Origin: Pontibacter sp. E15-1
Lineage (GTDB): Bacteria; Bacteroidota; Bacteroidia; Cytophagales; Hymenobacteraceae
DNA length: 42,791 nt
Assembly (NCBI RefSeq): GCF_022601975.1
Contig: NZ_JAKVIR010000020.1
Coordinates: 1 to 42,791, forward strand
Reading direction: 5' to 3'
In this document: piece after piece, positions 27,238 through 35,062 of the stretch
Layout: every line of letters starts with the position of its first letter
Numbering within the stretch: the stretch's first letter is position 1
Position numbers and translations under genes: made by a program
Notes under the pieces: generated by a model
Seen by the model: only the letters and a program-made list of their open reading frames with translations
Told to the model about the DNA's origin: nothing
The model's database searches: none

Positions 27238-29217
27238 TTAATACTGCAACATCGCCTCAACTTTCTGGCGGAGCCGCTGCTTGGGCAGGAACTCCTGCTC
27301 GAGGGGAGGCGCAAACGGTACGGCGGTGTCGAGGCTGGCGACGCGGGCCACGGGGGCATCCAATAACTCAAAGCAGTGTTCCCCGATCCAGGCGGCTATC
27401 TCGCCGCCTATCCCGCCCGTCAGGGTGTCTTCGTGCAGCAGCAGCACGCGGCCGGTTTTGGCCACGGCCGCGCGCACCGCCTCTTTGTCCCAGGGCAGCA
27501 GCGAGCGCAGGTCCAGGATGTGCAGGCTTGCGTTTGTTAGCTCCTGTTGCAACTGCTTGGCCCAGTGCACGCCCATACCATAGGTGATGATGGTCAGGTC
27601 AGTGCCCTCGGCCACGGTTTTGGCTTTCCCGATCTCAACGGTATAATAATCGTCCGGGATCTCCTGCGAGATGGCGCGGTAGAGCAGCTTGTGCTCGAAA
27701 AACAGCACGGGGTTTGGGTCTTCGATGGCGGCGTTCAGCAGGCCTTTGGCGTCGTAAGGCGAGGAAGGGTATACCACCTTCAGGCCGGGGGTATGGAAAA
27801 ACCACGCCTCGTTGCTCTGCGAGTGGAAGGGCCCCGATGCCGAGCCCGCCCCCGTGGGCATGCGCACCACCACATCGGCGTTTTGGCCCCAGCGGTAATG
27901 GCTCTTGGCCAGGTTATTCACGATCTGGCTGAAGCCCGCGCTCACAAAATCCGCGAACTGCATCTCGACCATGCTCTTCTGCTGCCGCACCGACAGGCCC
28001 AGGGCCATACCCAGTATGGCCGACTCGCAGAGCGGCGTGTTGCGCACGCGCGCTTTGCCAAACTGCTCCACAAAGCCCTCGGTTACTTTAAACACACCGC
28101 CGTATTCGGCAATGTCCTGCCCCATCAGCACCAGTTCCGGGAAGCGCTCCATGCTCTGGCGCAAGCCGTCGGAGATGGCGTCCACGAAGCGGCGCTCCGT
28201 TGTCGCCTCCGACGCCGGCTCCTGCACTTCCTGCGCGAAAGGCCGGTACATGTCCTCGATTTCCTGCTGGGGGTTGGCCTCCGGCATCGGGGTTTCGAAG
28301 GCTGTCTGCAAGCCGTTCTCTATCTCCTCGCGCAGCTCCTGCTTTATGTTGTCCATGGTCTTCTGCGTCAGCACCAGGTCCTCGAGCAGGTACTTCTCGA
28401 AGTTCTCCACGGGGTCTTTCTTCGCCCATTTCTCAAACAGCTCCTGCGGCACGTACTTGGTGCCGCTGGCCTCCTCGTGGCCACGCATCCGGAACGTGAT
28501 CGCCTCGATGAGCATCGGGCGGGGGTTCTTGCGGATACTGGCTGCCGCATGGCTCACGGTATGGTATACCTCTATGATATTGTTGCCGTCCACCTGCAGC
28601 GCATCGATGCCGTAGGCCGGGCCCTTGTCTATAAAATTCTGGAACTTGAACTGCTCGTTGCTGGGCGTGGAGAGGCCATACCCGTTATTCTCTATCATAA
28701 AGATAACTGGCAGGCCCCATACCGCCGCCACGTTCAGCGCCTCATGGAAGTCGCCCTCGGAGGCGCCGCCGTCGCCGCTGAACACCAGCGTCACCTTCTC
28801 CTCCTCCTCCAGTAGGTCGGCCAGCGCAATGCCGTCGGCCACGGCCAGTTGCGGCCCCAGGTGCGAGATCATACCCACAATATGGTGCTCGTTAGAGCCG
28901 AAGTGGAAAGAGCGGTCACGGCCCTTCGTAAAGCCGATGGTTTTTCCCTGAAACTGCGCAAAAAGCCGATCCAGCGGCACCTCGCGGCTCGTGAAAACGC
29001 CCAAGTTGCGGTGCAGCGGCAATATGTACTCGTCCTGGTTCAGGGCCAGCGCCGCCCCGACTGAGACGGCCTCCTGCCCGATGCCGGAAAACCACTTGCT
29101 TACTTTGCCCTGCCGCAGCAGCACCAGCATGCGCTCCTCAATCATGCGTGGCTTCAGGATGGCGCGGTACAGGCTCACAAGCTCGTCGTCGGTATAGTCT
29201 TTGCGGTTGTAGTTCAT
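27238..29217 (-). CDS. 2-oxoacid (2-oxoisovalerate-type) dehydrogenase E1, fused alpha and beta subunits
   Basis: This 659-residue protein joins the E1 alpha (about 1-320) and E1 beta (about 340-659) chains of a thiamine diphosphate dehydrogenase that decarboxylates branched-chain 2-oxoacids or pyruvate and feeds lipoyl-E2. The alpha part has the ThDP motif from GDG (148-150) through EGDFHEALNVA to ENN (176-178), plus HRNLGVF. The beta part has MGQDIAEYGGVF, NTPLCESAILGMALG, FADF and the PTGAGSASGPFHSQ block. Alpha/beta fusion is common in Bacteroidota and is often named 2-oxoisovalerate dehydrogenase. Pyruvate cannot be excluded. E2 and E3 are not adjacent. The gene is monocistronic in appearance; a repeat-bearing gap separates it from the divergent M16 protease gene. 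Confidence 0.93.
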   Translation of the reverse strand: MNYNRKDYTDDELVSLYRAILKPRMIEERMLVLLRQGKVSKWFSGIGQEAVSVGAALALNQDEYILPLHRNLGVFTSREVPLDRLFAQFQGKTIGFTKGRDRSFHFGSNEHHIVGMISHLGPQLAVADGIALADLLEEEEKVTLVFSGDGGASEGDFHEALNVAAVWGLPVIFMIENNGYGLSTPSNEQFKFQNFIDKGPAYGIDALQVDGNNIIEVYHTVSHAAASIRKNPRPMLIEAITFRMRGHEEASGTKYVPQELFEKWAKKDPVENFEKYLLEDLVLTQKTMDNIKQELREEIENGLQTAFETPMPEANPQQEIEDMYRPFAQEVQEPASEATTERRFVDAISDGLRQSMERFPELVLMGQDIAEYGGVFKVTEGFVEQFGKARVRNTPLCESAILGMALGLSVRQQKSMVEMQFADFVSAGFSQIVNNLAKSHYRWGQNADVVVRMPTGAGSASGPFHSQSNEAWFFHTPGLKVVYPSSPYDAKGLLNAAIEDPNPVLFFEHKLLYRAISQEIPDDYYTVEIGKAKTVAEGTDLTIITYGMGVHWAKQLQQELTNASLHILDLRSLLPWDKEAVRAAVAKTGRVLLLHEDTLTGGIGGEIAAWIGEHCFELLDAPVARVASLDTAVPFAPPLEQEFLPKQRLRQKVEAMLQY

Positions 29218-29310
29218 CTCTAAAAGAAAACCTTAGTATAGATTGGCAAGTTACTATATCGGCGGTAGTGCTGAAATTTCTGCCGCTAATTTTTAATTTT
29301 GCTTCAAAAT

Positions 29311-29489
29311 AGACACAAGACGTTAGACATTAAAATAGACACAAGTAGCAAGACACAGGACACAAGATTTTGATTGAATGTGTAAAAGGTATAGGAATAG
29401 CGGTACTGTTGCAACCGCTGTACTGGCTACAAAGCCAGAGGAAACATCTCTGCAGCAGCAAAGTCTTGTGTCTTGCTACTTGTGTCTTG
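29311..29489. repeat. intergenic AGACACAAG word cluster with 21-bp inverted repeat
   Basis: The gap between the divergent E1 and M16 protease genes has several variants of the word AGACACAAG (29311-29375), and the complement TTGTGTCTTG occurs again at 29464-29489. Positions 29337-29357 are the exact reverse complement of 29467-29487 (21 bp), separated by 109 nt. The arms are low in complexity, built from the same 9-mer, and end about 15 nt before the ATG of the M16 gene. Confidence 0.8.
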
Positions 29490-29504
29490 TATCCCTAAAA
29501 AAAT

Positions 29505-30773
29505 ATGATCGACTTTAAAGAGTTTACCCTTGCTAATGGCCTGCGCGTGATCGTGCACGAAGACCATACCAGCCCTATGGTCGTCCTGAACGTGCTGTAC
29601 GACGTAGGCTCGCGCGATGAGGAGGAAGCCCATACCGGCTTTGCGCACCTGTTTGAGCACCTGATGTTCAGCGGCTCCAAAAACATACCGGTGTACGACG
29701 AGCCCCTGCAGCGCGTGGGTGGCGAAAATAACGCCTTCACCAGTCCCGACATCACGAACTATTACCTGTCGTTGCCGGCGCAGAACATCGAGACGGGCTT
29801 CTGGCTGGAGTCGGACCGCATGCTGGAGCTGGCTTTCAGCGAGAACGGCCTGGAGGTGCAGCGCAAAGTGGTGGTAGAGGAGTTTAAGCAAAACTACCTG
29901 AACCAGCCTTACGGCGATGTATGGCTGAAGCTGCGCCCGCTCACGTATAAAAAGCACCCGTATAAATGGGCCACTATCGGCAAGGAGATCTCCCACATTG
30001 AAGACGCGACGATGGACATCGTGAAAGCCTTCTTCCGGAAGCACTACTCGCCGAGCAACGCCATCCTGGTGGTGGCCGGAAACGTGACCCTTGCGCGGGC
30101 GAAGGAGCTGACCGAAAAATGGTTTGGCCCTATACCCGCCGGAGAGAGGTATACCCGCAACATCGAAAAAGAGCCAAAGCAAACCGAGCCGCGCGTGCTG
30201 GAAGTGTCTGCCGACGTGCCCCTCAACGCCATCTACAAAGCCTACCACATGCCGTCGCGTACCGAGCCGGATTACCACGCCGTGGACCTGATCAGCGACA
30301 TTCTGGGTCGGGGCAAGTCGAGCAGGCTCTACGACAAGCTGGTGAAAGAGCAGAAACTGTTCAACTCCATCTCGGCGTCTGTGTCGGGCTCGCTGGAGCG
30401 GGGCCTGCTCGTGGTACAGGGCAAGCTGAACGAGGGCGTGGACCTGCAGCAAGCCAACGCCGCCATTGAGGCCGTAAACCAGGAGCTGATGGAACAAATG
30501 GTAGTGGAAAAGGAACTGGACAAGGTGAAGAACCAGGCGGAGACCTCCATCGTATTCTCTGAGATCGAGCTGCTGAACCGCGCCATGAACTTGGCCTACA
30601 GCAAGCTGATGGGCGACGCCAACCTGATCAACCAGGAAGGCGCGAAAGTGCAGGCCGTGACGCCACAGGACATTCTGCGCTGCGCCAAAGAGGTCCTTGA
30701 CCCGAACAACTGCTCTACCCTGCTGTATAAGGCCGAGAAGAAGGTGGAAGCGCCCGCCGAGGCAGAGGAATAA
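29505..30773 (+). CDS. M16 family zinc metallopeptidase (pitrilysin/insulinase-like)
   Basis: The 422-residue protein has the inverted zinc motif HLFEH (His48, Glu51, His52) and the block GGENNAFTSPDITNYYLSLP, with the downstream helix EVQRKVVVEEF providing the third ligand glutamate. The second M16 half starts around residue 170 (VVAGNVTL) and contains YHMPSRTEPDYHAVDLISDI. No signal peptide is present, so it is probably cytosolic or periplasmic by another route; many Bacteroidota M16 proteins come as an active and an inactive partner, and this one is the active type. It degrades peptides; the substrate is not evident. A second subunit gene does not follow: the gene ends at a hairpin shared with the convergent GH43 gene. 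Confidence 0.92.
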   Translation: MIDFKEFTLANGLRVIVHEDHTSPMVVLNVLYDVGSRDEEEAHTGFAHLFEHLMFSGSKNIPVYDEPLQRVGGENNAFTSPDITNYYLSLPAQNIETGFWLESDRMLELAFSENGLEVQRKVVVEEFKQNYLNQPYGDVWLKLRPLTYKKHPYKWATIGKEISHIEDATMDIVKAFFRKHYSPSNAILVVAGNVTLARAKELTEKWFGPIPAGERYTRNIEKEPKQTEPRVLEVSADVPLNAIYKAYHMPSRTEPDYHAVDLISDILGRGKSSRLYDKLVKEQKLFNSISASVSGSLERGLLVVQGKLNEGVDLQQANAAIEAVNQELMEQMVVEKELDKVKNQAETSIVFSEIELLNRAMNLAYSKLMGDANLINQEGAKVQAVTPQDILRCAKEVLDPNNCSTLLYKAEKKVEAPAEAEE

Positions 30774-30802
30774 AACCTCCTCCCATACCTGTTTATAACA
30801 AG

Positions 30803-30830
30803 AAAGGCTGCCAGATCATTGGCAGCCTTT
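30803..30830. terminator. hairpin between convergent M16 and GH43 genes
   Basis: An 11-bp stem AAAGGCTGCCA/TGGCAGCCTTT (30803-30813 with 30820-30830) with a six-base loop lies between the two convergent stop codons. T runs on both sides are short and interrupted, so its efficiency is uncertain. Confidence 0.65.
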
Positions 30831-30854
30831 CTTGTTTACGGGTTGGTCAATCCC

Positions 30855-31943
30855 CTACTCTTTCATAGAGATGGTGGGCCAGTTGTCCTTGCCCCAGGTT
30901 ATTTCCTTGATTCTCAGTTTGGGCTTGCCCTCGTCTTTCTTGTCGTAGGCGTGGAAGACGAGGTAGTCTTTTCCGTCGAAGGTATAGGTGGCGGAGTGCC
31001 CTACTGCGGCCCATTCGTCGTTTCCCTGCGCTATCAGCGTTCCCCCACCGTGTGCCAGGTTCTTGCCGTCCTTGTCGAGATATGGGCCGGCAATGTCTTT
31101 CGAGCGGCCCACCAGGATTTTATAGGTGCTGTTCAGGCCCTGGCAGCAGCGGTCCCAGGACACGAACAGGTAATAGTAGCCGTTCTTCTTGAACAGGAAG
31201 GGAGCTTCGATCGAACCGTTGACCACGCTTTTACTTTCCGCCAGAAGCTCCGGGGTATACAGCGTGGCGTAGTCCAGCTCGGGGTTGGCCGCGTCGCCGG
31301 CATCGCGCTCATCCAGCAGCCAGTTGCGCTTCCGGGCCGCGATGGTATGCCACTCCTGCTCCGGGCCCGTGGCCACAGAGGTCAGGTCGGGGTTCAGCTT
31401 CACCAGTTTTATACCCTGCCAGAAGGAGCCAAAGCTCATCCAGGGCGTGCCTTTGTCATCAAAAATGATGTTGGCGTCGATCGCGTTCCACATGTCGCGG
31501 CCCGGCACCGACTGCACCACAATGCCCTTGTCCTCCCATTTGAAGTTAGGGTCGCTGGGGTTCAGGGTTTTATTGGTGGCCACCGCGATGGCTGAGTTGT
31601 TGCGGCCAAACGAGGACACAGAGTAATACAGGTAGTAGGTGCCGTTATGGAAGATGATGTCGGGGGCCCAGATGTTCCCGTCAAACTTGGGTATCATTTT
31701 GGTAACCCACTCGGGCGTGCTCGCAAAAACCGGCTTTTCCTCCTTCCAGTTTTTCATATCCTTCGATGACTTGACATGGATGCCGTTCCCGGTATGGAAA
31801 ACGTAATACGTGTCTTTCTGCTTGATCATCACCGGGTCGTGCACCACCACGTCCCGCGATTGCGCCTGCACTGGGGTATAGCCCAGCAGGAAAAGCAAAA
31901 GCAGGAAAAGGGGAAACCTGATATCGTATTTAAAGTCCTTCAT
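30855..31943 (-). CDS. glycoside hydrolase family 43, probable endo-1,5-alpha-L-arabinanase
   Basis: The 362-residue protein has a signal peptide (PLFLLLLFLLGYTPVQAQ) and a five-bladed GH43 propeller. Asp36 in VHDPVM is the predicted base, Asp156 in NAIDANI the pKa modulator and Glu246 in SIEAPFLF the acid. Blocks FDGNIWAPDIIFHNGTYYLYYSVSSFG and HGGGTLIAQGN match arabinan endo-1,5-alpha-L-arabinosidases. It would cleave the arabinan side chains of pectin outside the cytoplasm. No T9SS C-terminal sorting domain is seen, so it is probably periplasmic. No SusCD pair is adjacent, so it is not part of a classical polysaccharide utilisation locus here. Upstream lies a palindromic sequence that might be its operator. 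Confidence 0.9.
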   Translation of the reverse strand: MKDFKYDIRFPLFLLLLFLLGYTPVQAQSRDVVVHDPVMIKQKDTYYVFHTGNGIHVKSSKDMKNWKEEKPVFASTPEWVTKMIPKFDGNIWAPDIIFHNGTYYLYYSVSSFGRNNSAIAVATNKTLNPSDPNFKWEDKGIVVQSVPGRDMWNAIDANIIFDDKGTPWMSFGSFWQGIKLVKLNPDLTSVATGPEQEWHTIAARKRNWLLDERDAGDAANPELDYATLYTPELLAESKSVVNGSIEAPFLFKKNGYYYLFVSWDRCCQGLNSTYKILVGRSKDIAGPYLDKDGKNLAHGGGTLIAQGNDEWAAVGHSATYTFDGKDYLVFHAYDKKDEGKPKLRIKEITWGKDNWPTISMKE

Positions 31944-32287
31944 GTTAATTAAATGTATTTAGTGGTGAAAAGATTGCCATACCCTCTGTGGTCTGGCGGT
32001 AAAGCGTAATTAGTGATCATGGCATATCACCTGGCTGAAGCCTTGAGAAAGTCGTCTAAAGCAAACAGACGCAAAGGGTGCAATACTATAAATGTAAAAA
32101 ATACATTTATATAACACAAGCCCCAACGTTGCTATTATAGTTGTAGCGTAAGCCTTCAAAGTTATTTGCACCCTGCATCTGGCACTTATGCTTCATGCCT
32201 ATACCTCCTCACCTCTACTTTTTTGCTTTCATTCCATCATAAAACGCTGGAGAACCTCCCCTCATCTGAAACCTTACACTTACAAGT
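31944..32287. other. intergenic gap between GH43 and MarR genes
   Basis: About 340 bp without a gene. It holds an inverted repeat TATAAATGTA/TACATTTATA with an A5 spacer at 32087-32111 and a second related stretch, TTAATTAAATGTATTTAG, next to the GH43 start. No clear TAnnTTTG box for the GH43 gene was found on the minus strand. Confidence 0.5.
32087..32111. promoter_or_regulatory. palindromic operator-like site upstream of GH43 gene
   Basis: Two perfect 10-bp arms (32087-32096 and 32102-32111) flank five A residues. It lies about 145 nt upstream of the GH43 start and about 220 nt upstream of marR. It could be a regulator binding site or an AT-rich hairpin; nothing ties it to a particular protein. 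Confidence 0.4.
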
Positions 32288-32318
32288 TTTGTATATACAA
32301 ACATTAGCCGTACCTTTG
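32288..32318 (+). promoter_or_regulatory. marR promoter with overlapping dyad operator
   Basis: TTTG at 32288-32291 and TACCTTTG at 32311-32318 are separated by exactly 19 nt, a textbook Bacteroidota sigma-A promoter. The -33 box is embedded in a perfect 14-bp palindrome TTTGTATATACAAA (32288-32301). A dimeric MarR protein bound here would block RNA polymerase, so autorepression is likely. Confidence 0.75.
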
Positions 32319-32334
32319 TGTTCTTGAAAGAGCC

Positions 32335-32784
32335 ATGCGCATAGAAGATGAAATACACCAGAAAGCCTTTAAGGATGACTACCGTCGCCTGCTCACGAAC
32401 CTGTTGTTTACCAACAACTGGCTCAACCAGCAGCTGACGCCCTTCTTCAAGGAGTTTGGCCTGACCCTGCAGCAGCACAACGTGCTGGCTATCCTGCGCG
32501 GGCAGCACCCGAGCCCGGTATGCTTCGGCGATATCCAAAACCGCATGGTGGACCGCAACTCCAACGTGACGCGCCTGATTGACAAGCTGATTGAGAAAGG
32601 CTACGTGACCCGCGACATCTGCCAGGCCAACCGCCGGATGATCGATGTGCGCATCACCGAGCCGGGCCTCCGGAAGCTGGAGCAGATTGACGAGAACTTT
32701 CCCAAACTTTTTCAGAAACTTCATAACCTTAAGCAGGATGAGGCTGTTGTAGTAAGCAACCTTTTGGATAAGCTCCGCGGGTAG
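32335..32784 (+). CDS. MarR family winged-helix transcriptional regulator
   Basis: The 149-residue protein has the MarR layout: N-terminal dimerisation helices, then LTLQQHNVLAIL, the recognition helix region DRNSNVTRLIDKLIEKGYVTR, the wing ICQANRRMIDVRITEPG and C-terminal dimer helices. Two cysteines are present, Cys63 before the helix-turn-helix and Cys96 in the wing; either could be a redox or electrophile sensor, as in other MarR-type repressors, but that is inference. The gene is followed by aldo-keto reductase and Old Yellow Enzyme genes on the same strand. Dyads of similar sequence overlap the promoters of both marR and the reductase gene, so it probably represses itself and them. ATG 32335 is 16 nt after the -7 box. 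Confidence 0.93.
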   Translation: MRIEDEIHQKAFKDDYRRLLTNLLFTNNWLNQQLTPFFKEFGLTLQQHNVLAILRGQHPSPVCFGDIQNRMVDRNSNVTRLIDKLIEKGYVTRDICQANRRMIDVRITEPGLRKLEQIDENFPKLFQKLHNLKQDEAVVVSNLLDKLRG

Positions 32785-32801
32785 TTTTTTTTGATAAAAT
32801 A

Positions 32802-32832
32802 CTTGTATGCACAAGCAATGTATATACCTTAA
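32802..32832 (+). promoter_or_regulatory. aldo-keto reductase promoter with MarR-like dyad
   Basis: The dyad CTTGT-ATGC-ACAAG (32802-32815) contains the -33 TTG, and TACCTTAA (32825-32832) lies 19 nt beyond it. Dyad phase and spacing are the same as in the marR promoter upstream, so the same repressor probably acts on both. It lies between the marR stop and the reductase start. Confidence 0.65.
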
Positions 32833-32844
32833 ATCCTGATCTCT

Positions 32845-33663
32845 ATGAAAACGATACAACTGCAAAACACTGCTGTCCCGGCCCTTGGGCTCGGAACCTT
32901 CCAGCTGGAAGGCGATACTGCCCTGAACATGGTGCAGGCGGCGCTCGCAATGGGCTACCGCCACATCGACACGGCGCAGATGTATAACAACGAGGAGGCC
33001 GTTGGGGCAGCTATCAAAGCTTCCGGCGTGGCCCGCCAGGATGTGTTCCTGACCACCAAGGTGCTGCCCTCGAACCTGGCGAAAAAAGATTTTCTGCCCT
33101 CGGTGGAGGAAAGCCTGCGGAAGCTGAAGACGGACGCGGTTGACCTGCTCCTGATCCATTGGCCAAACGCCGAGGTGCCGGTAGCAGAATATATGGGCGA
33201 GCTCATGAAGGCCCGGGAAAAAGGCTATACCCGGCACATCGGCGTGAGTAACCATACTACTGCCCTGCTGGACCAGGTGCTGGCGACAGGCGCCGATATC
33301 ATCACCAATCAGGTGGAGTATCACCCGTTCCTGAGCCAAGACAAGCTATACCAGTACCTGCGCGCCCATGGCATCGCCCTGACGGCGTACAGCCCGATTG
33401 CGCACGGCAAGGTAATGGGCAACGCCACGCTGCAGCAGCTTGGCGAGAAGTACGACAAGAACGAGGTGCAGATCACGCTTCGCTGGCTGCTACAGCAGGA
33501 CGGCGTGCTGGCCATCCCGAGGACTTCGAAAGAGAGCCACTTGCAGTCAAACATTGACGTTTTCGATTTTGAGCTGACGCAGGAGGAAATGCAGCAGATA
33601 GATGCGCTGAAGCAGGCAGACAACCGCCTCATCAGCCCCTCCTTCGCCCCGGACTGGGACTGA
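32845..33663 (+). CDS. aldo/keto reductase
   Basis: The 272-residue (beta/alpha)8 NADPH-dependent oxidoreductase reduces aldehydes or ketones in the cytosol. The catalytic tetrad is Asp42, Tyr47, Lys72 and His105, found in YRHIDTAQMYNNE, FLTTKVLPSN and LLLIHWPN. IGVSNHT and the cofactor block AIPRTSKESHLQSN are present. Length and motifs fit the 2,5-diketo-gluconate reductase-like or methylglyoxal reductase group, but the exact substrate is not readable. It lies 60 nt after marR with its own dyad-bearing promoter and 80 nt before the Old Yellow Enzyme gene, so the pair probably detoxifies reactive carbonyls and electrophiles sensed by the MarR protein. Confidence 0.94.
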   Translation: MKTIQLQNTAVPALGLGTFQLEGDTALNMVQAALAMGYRHIDTAQMYNNEEAVGAAIKASGVARQDVFLTTKVLPSNLAKKDFLPSVEESLRKLKTDAVDLLLIHWPNAEVPVAEYMGELMKAREKGYTRHIGVSNHTTALLDQVLATGADIITNQVEYHPFLSQDKLYQYLRAHGIALTAYSPIAHGKVMGNATLQQLGEKYDKNEVQITLRWLLQQDGVLAIPRTSKESHLQSNIDVFDFELTQEEMQQIDALKQADNRLISPSFAPDWD

Positions 33664-33665
33664 TG

Positions 33666-33691
33666 GAATTTTGAATAACTGAATTTTGAAT
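33666..33691 (+). repeat. direct repeat GAATTTTGAAT in the reductase/OYE gap
   Basis: The 11-mer GAATTTTGAAT occurs at 33666-33676 and 33681-33691 with a 15-nt period, right after the reductase stop, and is followed by a degenerate TAGAAT. It belongs to the set of short intergenic word repeats noted in the findings. Confidence 0.6.
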
Positions 33692-33743
33692 CATAGAATG
33701 GGAGTATGCTCCTGTTTCAACAATTAAAAAAATAACAATTACT

Positions 33744-34844
33744 ATGTCAGAAGCACTTTTAAAACCGATAACACTAAACGACCTCGAACTGAAAAACCGC
33801 GTGATCATGGCTCCCATGACGCGTAGCCGCGCCGCCAACGAAGGCAACGTGCCCAACGACCTGATGGTGACGTACTATACCCAGCGCGCCGGGGCCGGAC
33901 TGATCATCTCGGAAGGCTCGCAGGTTTCTGCGCAGGCCGTTGGCTATATAAACACACCCGGTATCCATACCCCTGAGCAGGTGGAAGGCTGGAAGAAAGT
34001 AACGAAGGCGGTACACGACGAAGGCGGCAAGATTTTCCTGCAGCTGTGGCACGTGGGCCGCATCTCGCACCCTGATTTCCATGACGGTGCGTTGCCGGTG
34101 GCTCCCTCTCCCCTCAACCCGAACGATAAAGCCTATACCCCGCAGGGCTTCAAGGACACCGTAGCGCCACGCGAACTGACGGTGGAGGACATCAAGCAGA
34201 TCGTGCAGGACTTTAAGAATGGCGCTAAAAACGCGATGGAGGCCGGTTTCGACGGCGTGGAGGTACACTCTTCCAACGGGTACCTGCTGCACCAGTTCTT
34301 TGCCTCTACCTCCAACGTGCGCACCGACGCGTATGGCGGCTCTATCGAGAACCGCGCCCGCATCCTGTTCGAGATTCTGGACGCGATCAAAGAGGTAATG
34401 CCGATCGGGCGCGTGGGTGCCCGCTTCAACCCGAGCCTGCACGGCGTGTTTGGCATGACGCTGAACGAAGACACCATCCCGACCTTCGACTACATCATCG
34501 GGAAGCTGAACGACTATAACCTGGCCTACGTGCACCTTTCGGAGCCGTTTACCGATGTAAGCGAGTTGCCGGAAGCCGAGCCGAACATCGCGAAGCGTTA
34601 CCGCCCGATCTACAAAGGCAACCTGATCATCAACGCGGGCTTCACGCAGGAGACGGGCAATAAGGTGATCGAAGACGGGGACGCCGACATGGTGGCCTTC
34701 GGGGTGCCGTTCATCGCGAACCCGGACCTGCCGGAGCGCTTTGCACAAAACGCGGAGTTGCAGCAGCCCGACAAAGACAAGTTTTACTCTCCCGGTGCCG
34801 ATGGCTACATCGATTACCCTTCTTTAAAAGAAGTGGAGGCCTAA
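33744..34844 (+). CDS. alkene reductase, Old Yellow Enzyme family
   Basis: The 366-residue FMN-dependent TIM-barrel enzyme reduces activated C=C bonds of enones, quinones or nitro compounds with NADPH. Features are MAPMTRSRA at the FMN site, ISEGSQV, FLQLWHVGRISH, and the substrate-anion pair His175 and Asn178 with Tyr180 in VHSSNGYLLHQFF. DAYGGSIENRAR and the C-terminal VAFGVPFIANPDLPERF are typical of NemA-like proteins. It follows the aldo-keto reductase on the same strand, and no strong promoter is seen between them, so it is likely part of the MarR-controlled operon. A hairpin terminator closes the cluster. Confidence 0.95.
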   Translation: MSEALLKPITLNDLELKNRVIMAPMTRSRAANEGNVPNDLMVTYYTQRAGAGLIISEGSQVSAQAVGYINTPGIHTPEQVEGWKKVTKAVHDEGGKIFLQLWHVGRISHPDFHDGALPVAPSPLNPNDKAYTPQGFKDTVAPRELTVEDIKQIVQDFKNGAKNAMEAGFDGVEVHSSNGYLLHQFFASTSNVRTDAYGGSIENRARILFEILDAIKEVMPIGRVGARFNPSLHGVFGMTLNEDTIPTFDYIIGKLNDYNLAYVHLSEPFTDVSELPEAEPNIAKRYRPIYKGNLIINAGFTQETGNKVIEDGDADMVAFGVPFIANPDLPERFAQNAELQQPDKDKFYSPGADGYIDYPSLKEVEA

Positions 34845-34879
34845 GCCTAAGGCGCTTATATATATAACACCTATAGTTT

Positions 34880-34917
34880 ACAGCCCGCTGCCTTTTGGTG
34901 GCGGGCTGTTTTGTTTT
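34880..34917 (+). terminator. rho-independent terminator after the OYE gene
   Basis: A 9-bp stem ACAGCCCGC/GCGGGCTGT (34880-34888 with 34901-34909) with a 12-nt loop is followed by TTTTGTTTT. It closes the marR cluster. Confidence 0.85.
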
Positions 34918-35062
34918 ATACCTGTGCCAATGGCCATACAGCACGCCCGGAGGCATCAAAATTGCGCTATCATTACCAAGATCAGCACAATTTGCGTTAC
35001 TTTTACTTTTAAAGCCTGCTACGGAAGGGTAGCCCTGAAGGCTGACACGCGTTATACCACAC

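Noticed and set aside
27547..28815. 422-residue frame opposite the E1 gene
   Set aside because: Shadow frame with His, Leu and Arg-rich composition typical of antisense reading.
33703..33716. Dyad GGAG-TATG-CTCC ahead of the OYE gene as a third MarR site
   Set aside because: Arms do not match the TTGT/ACAA sites, and no -33/-7 pair is phased with it.
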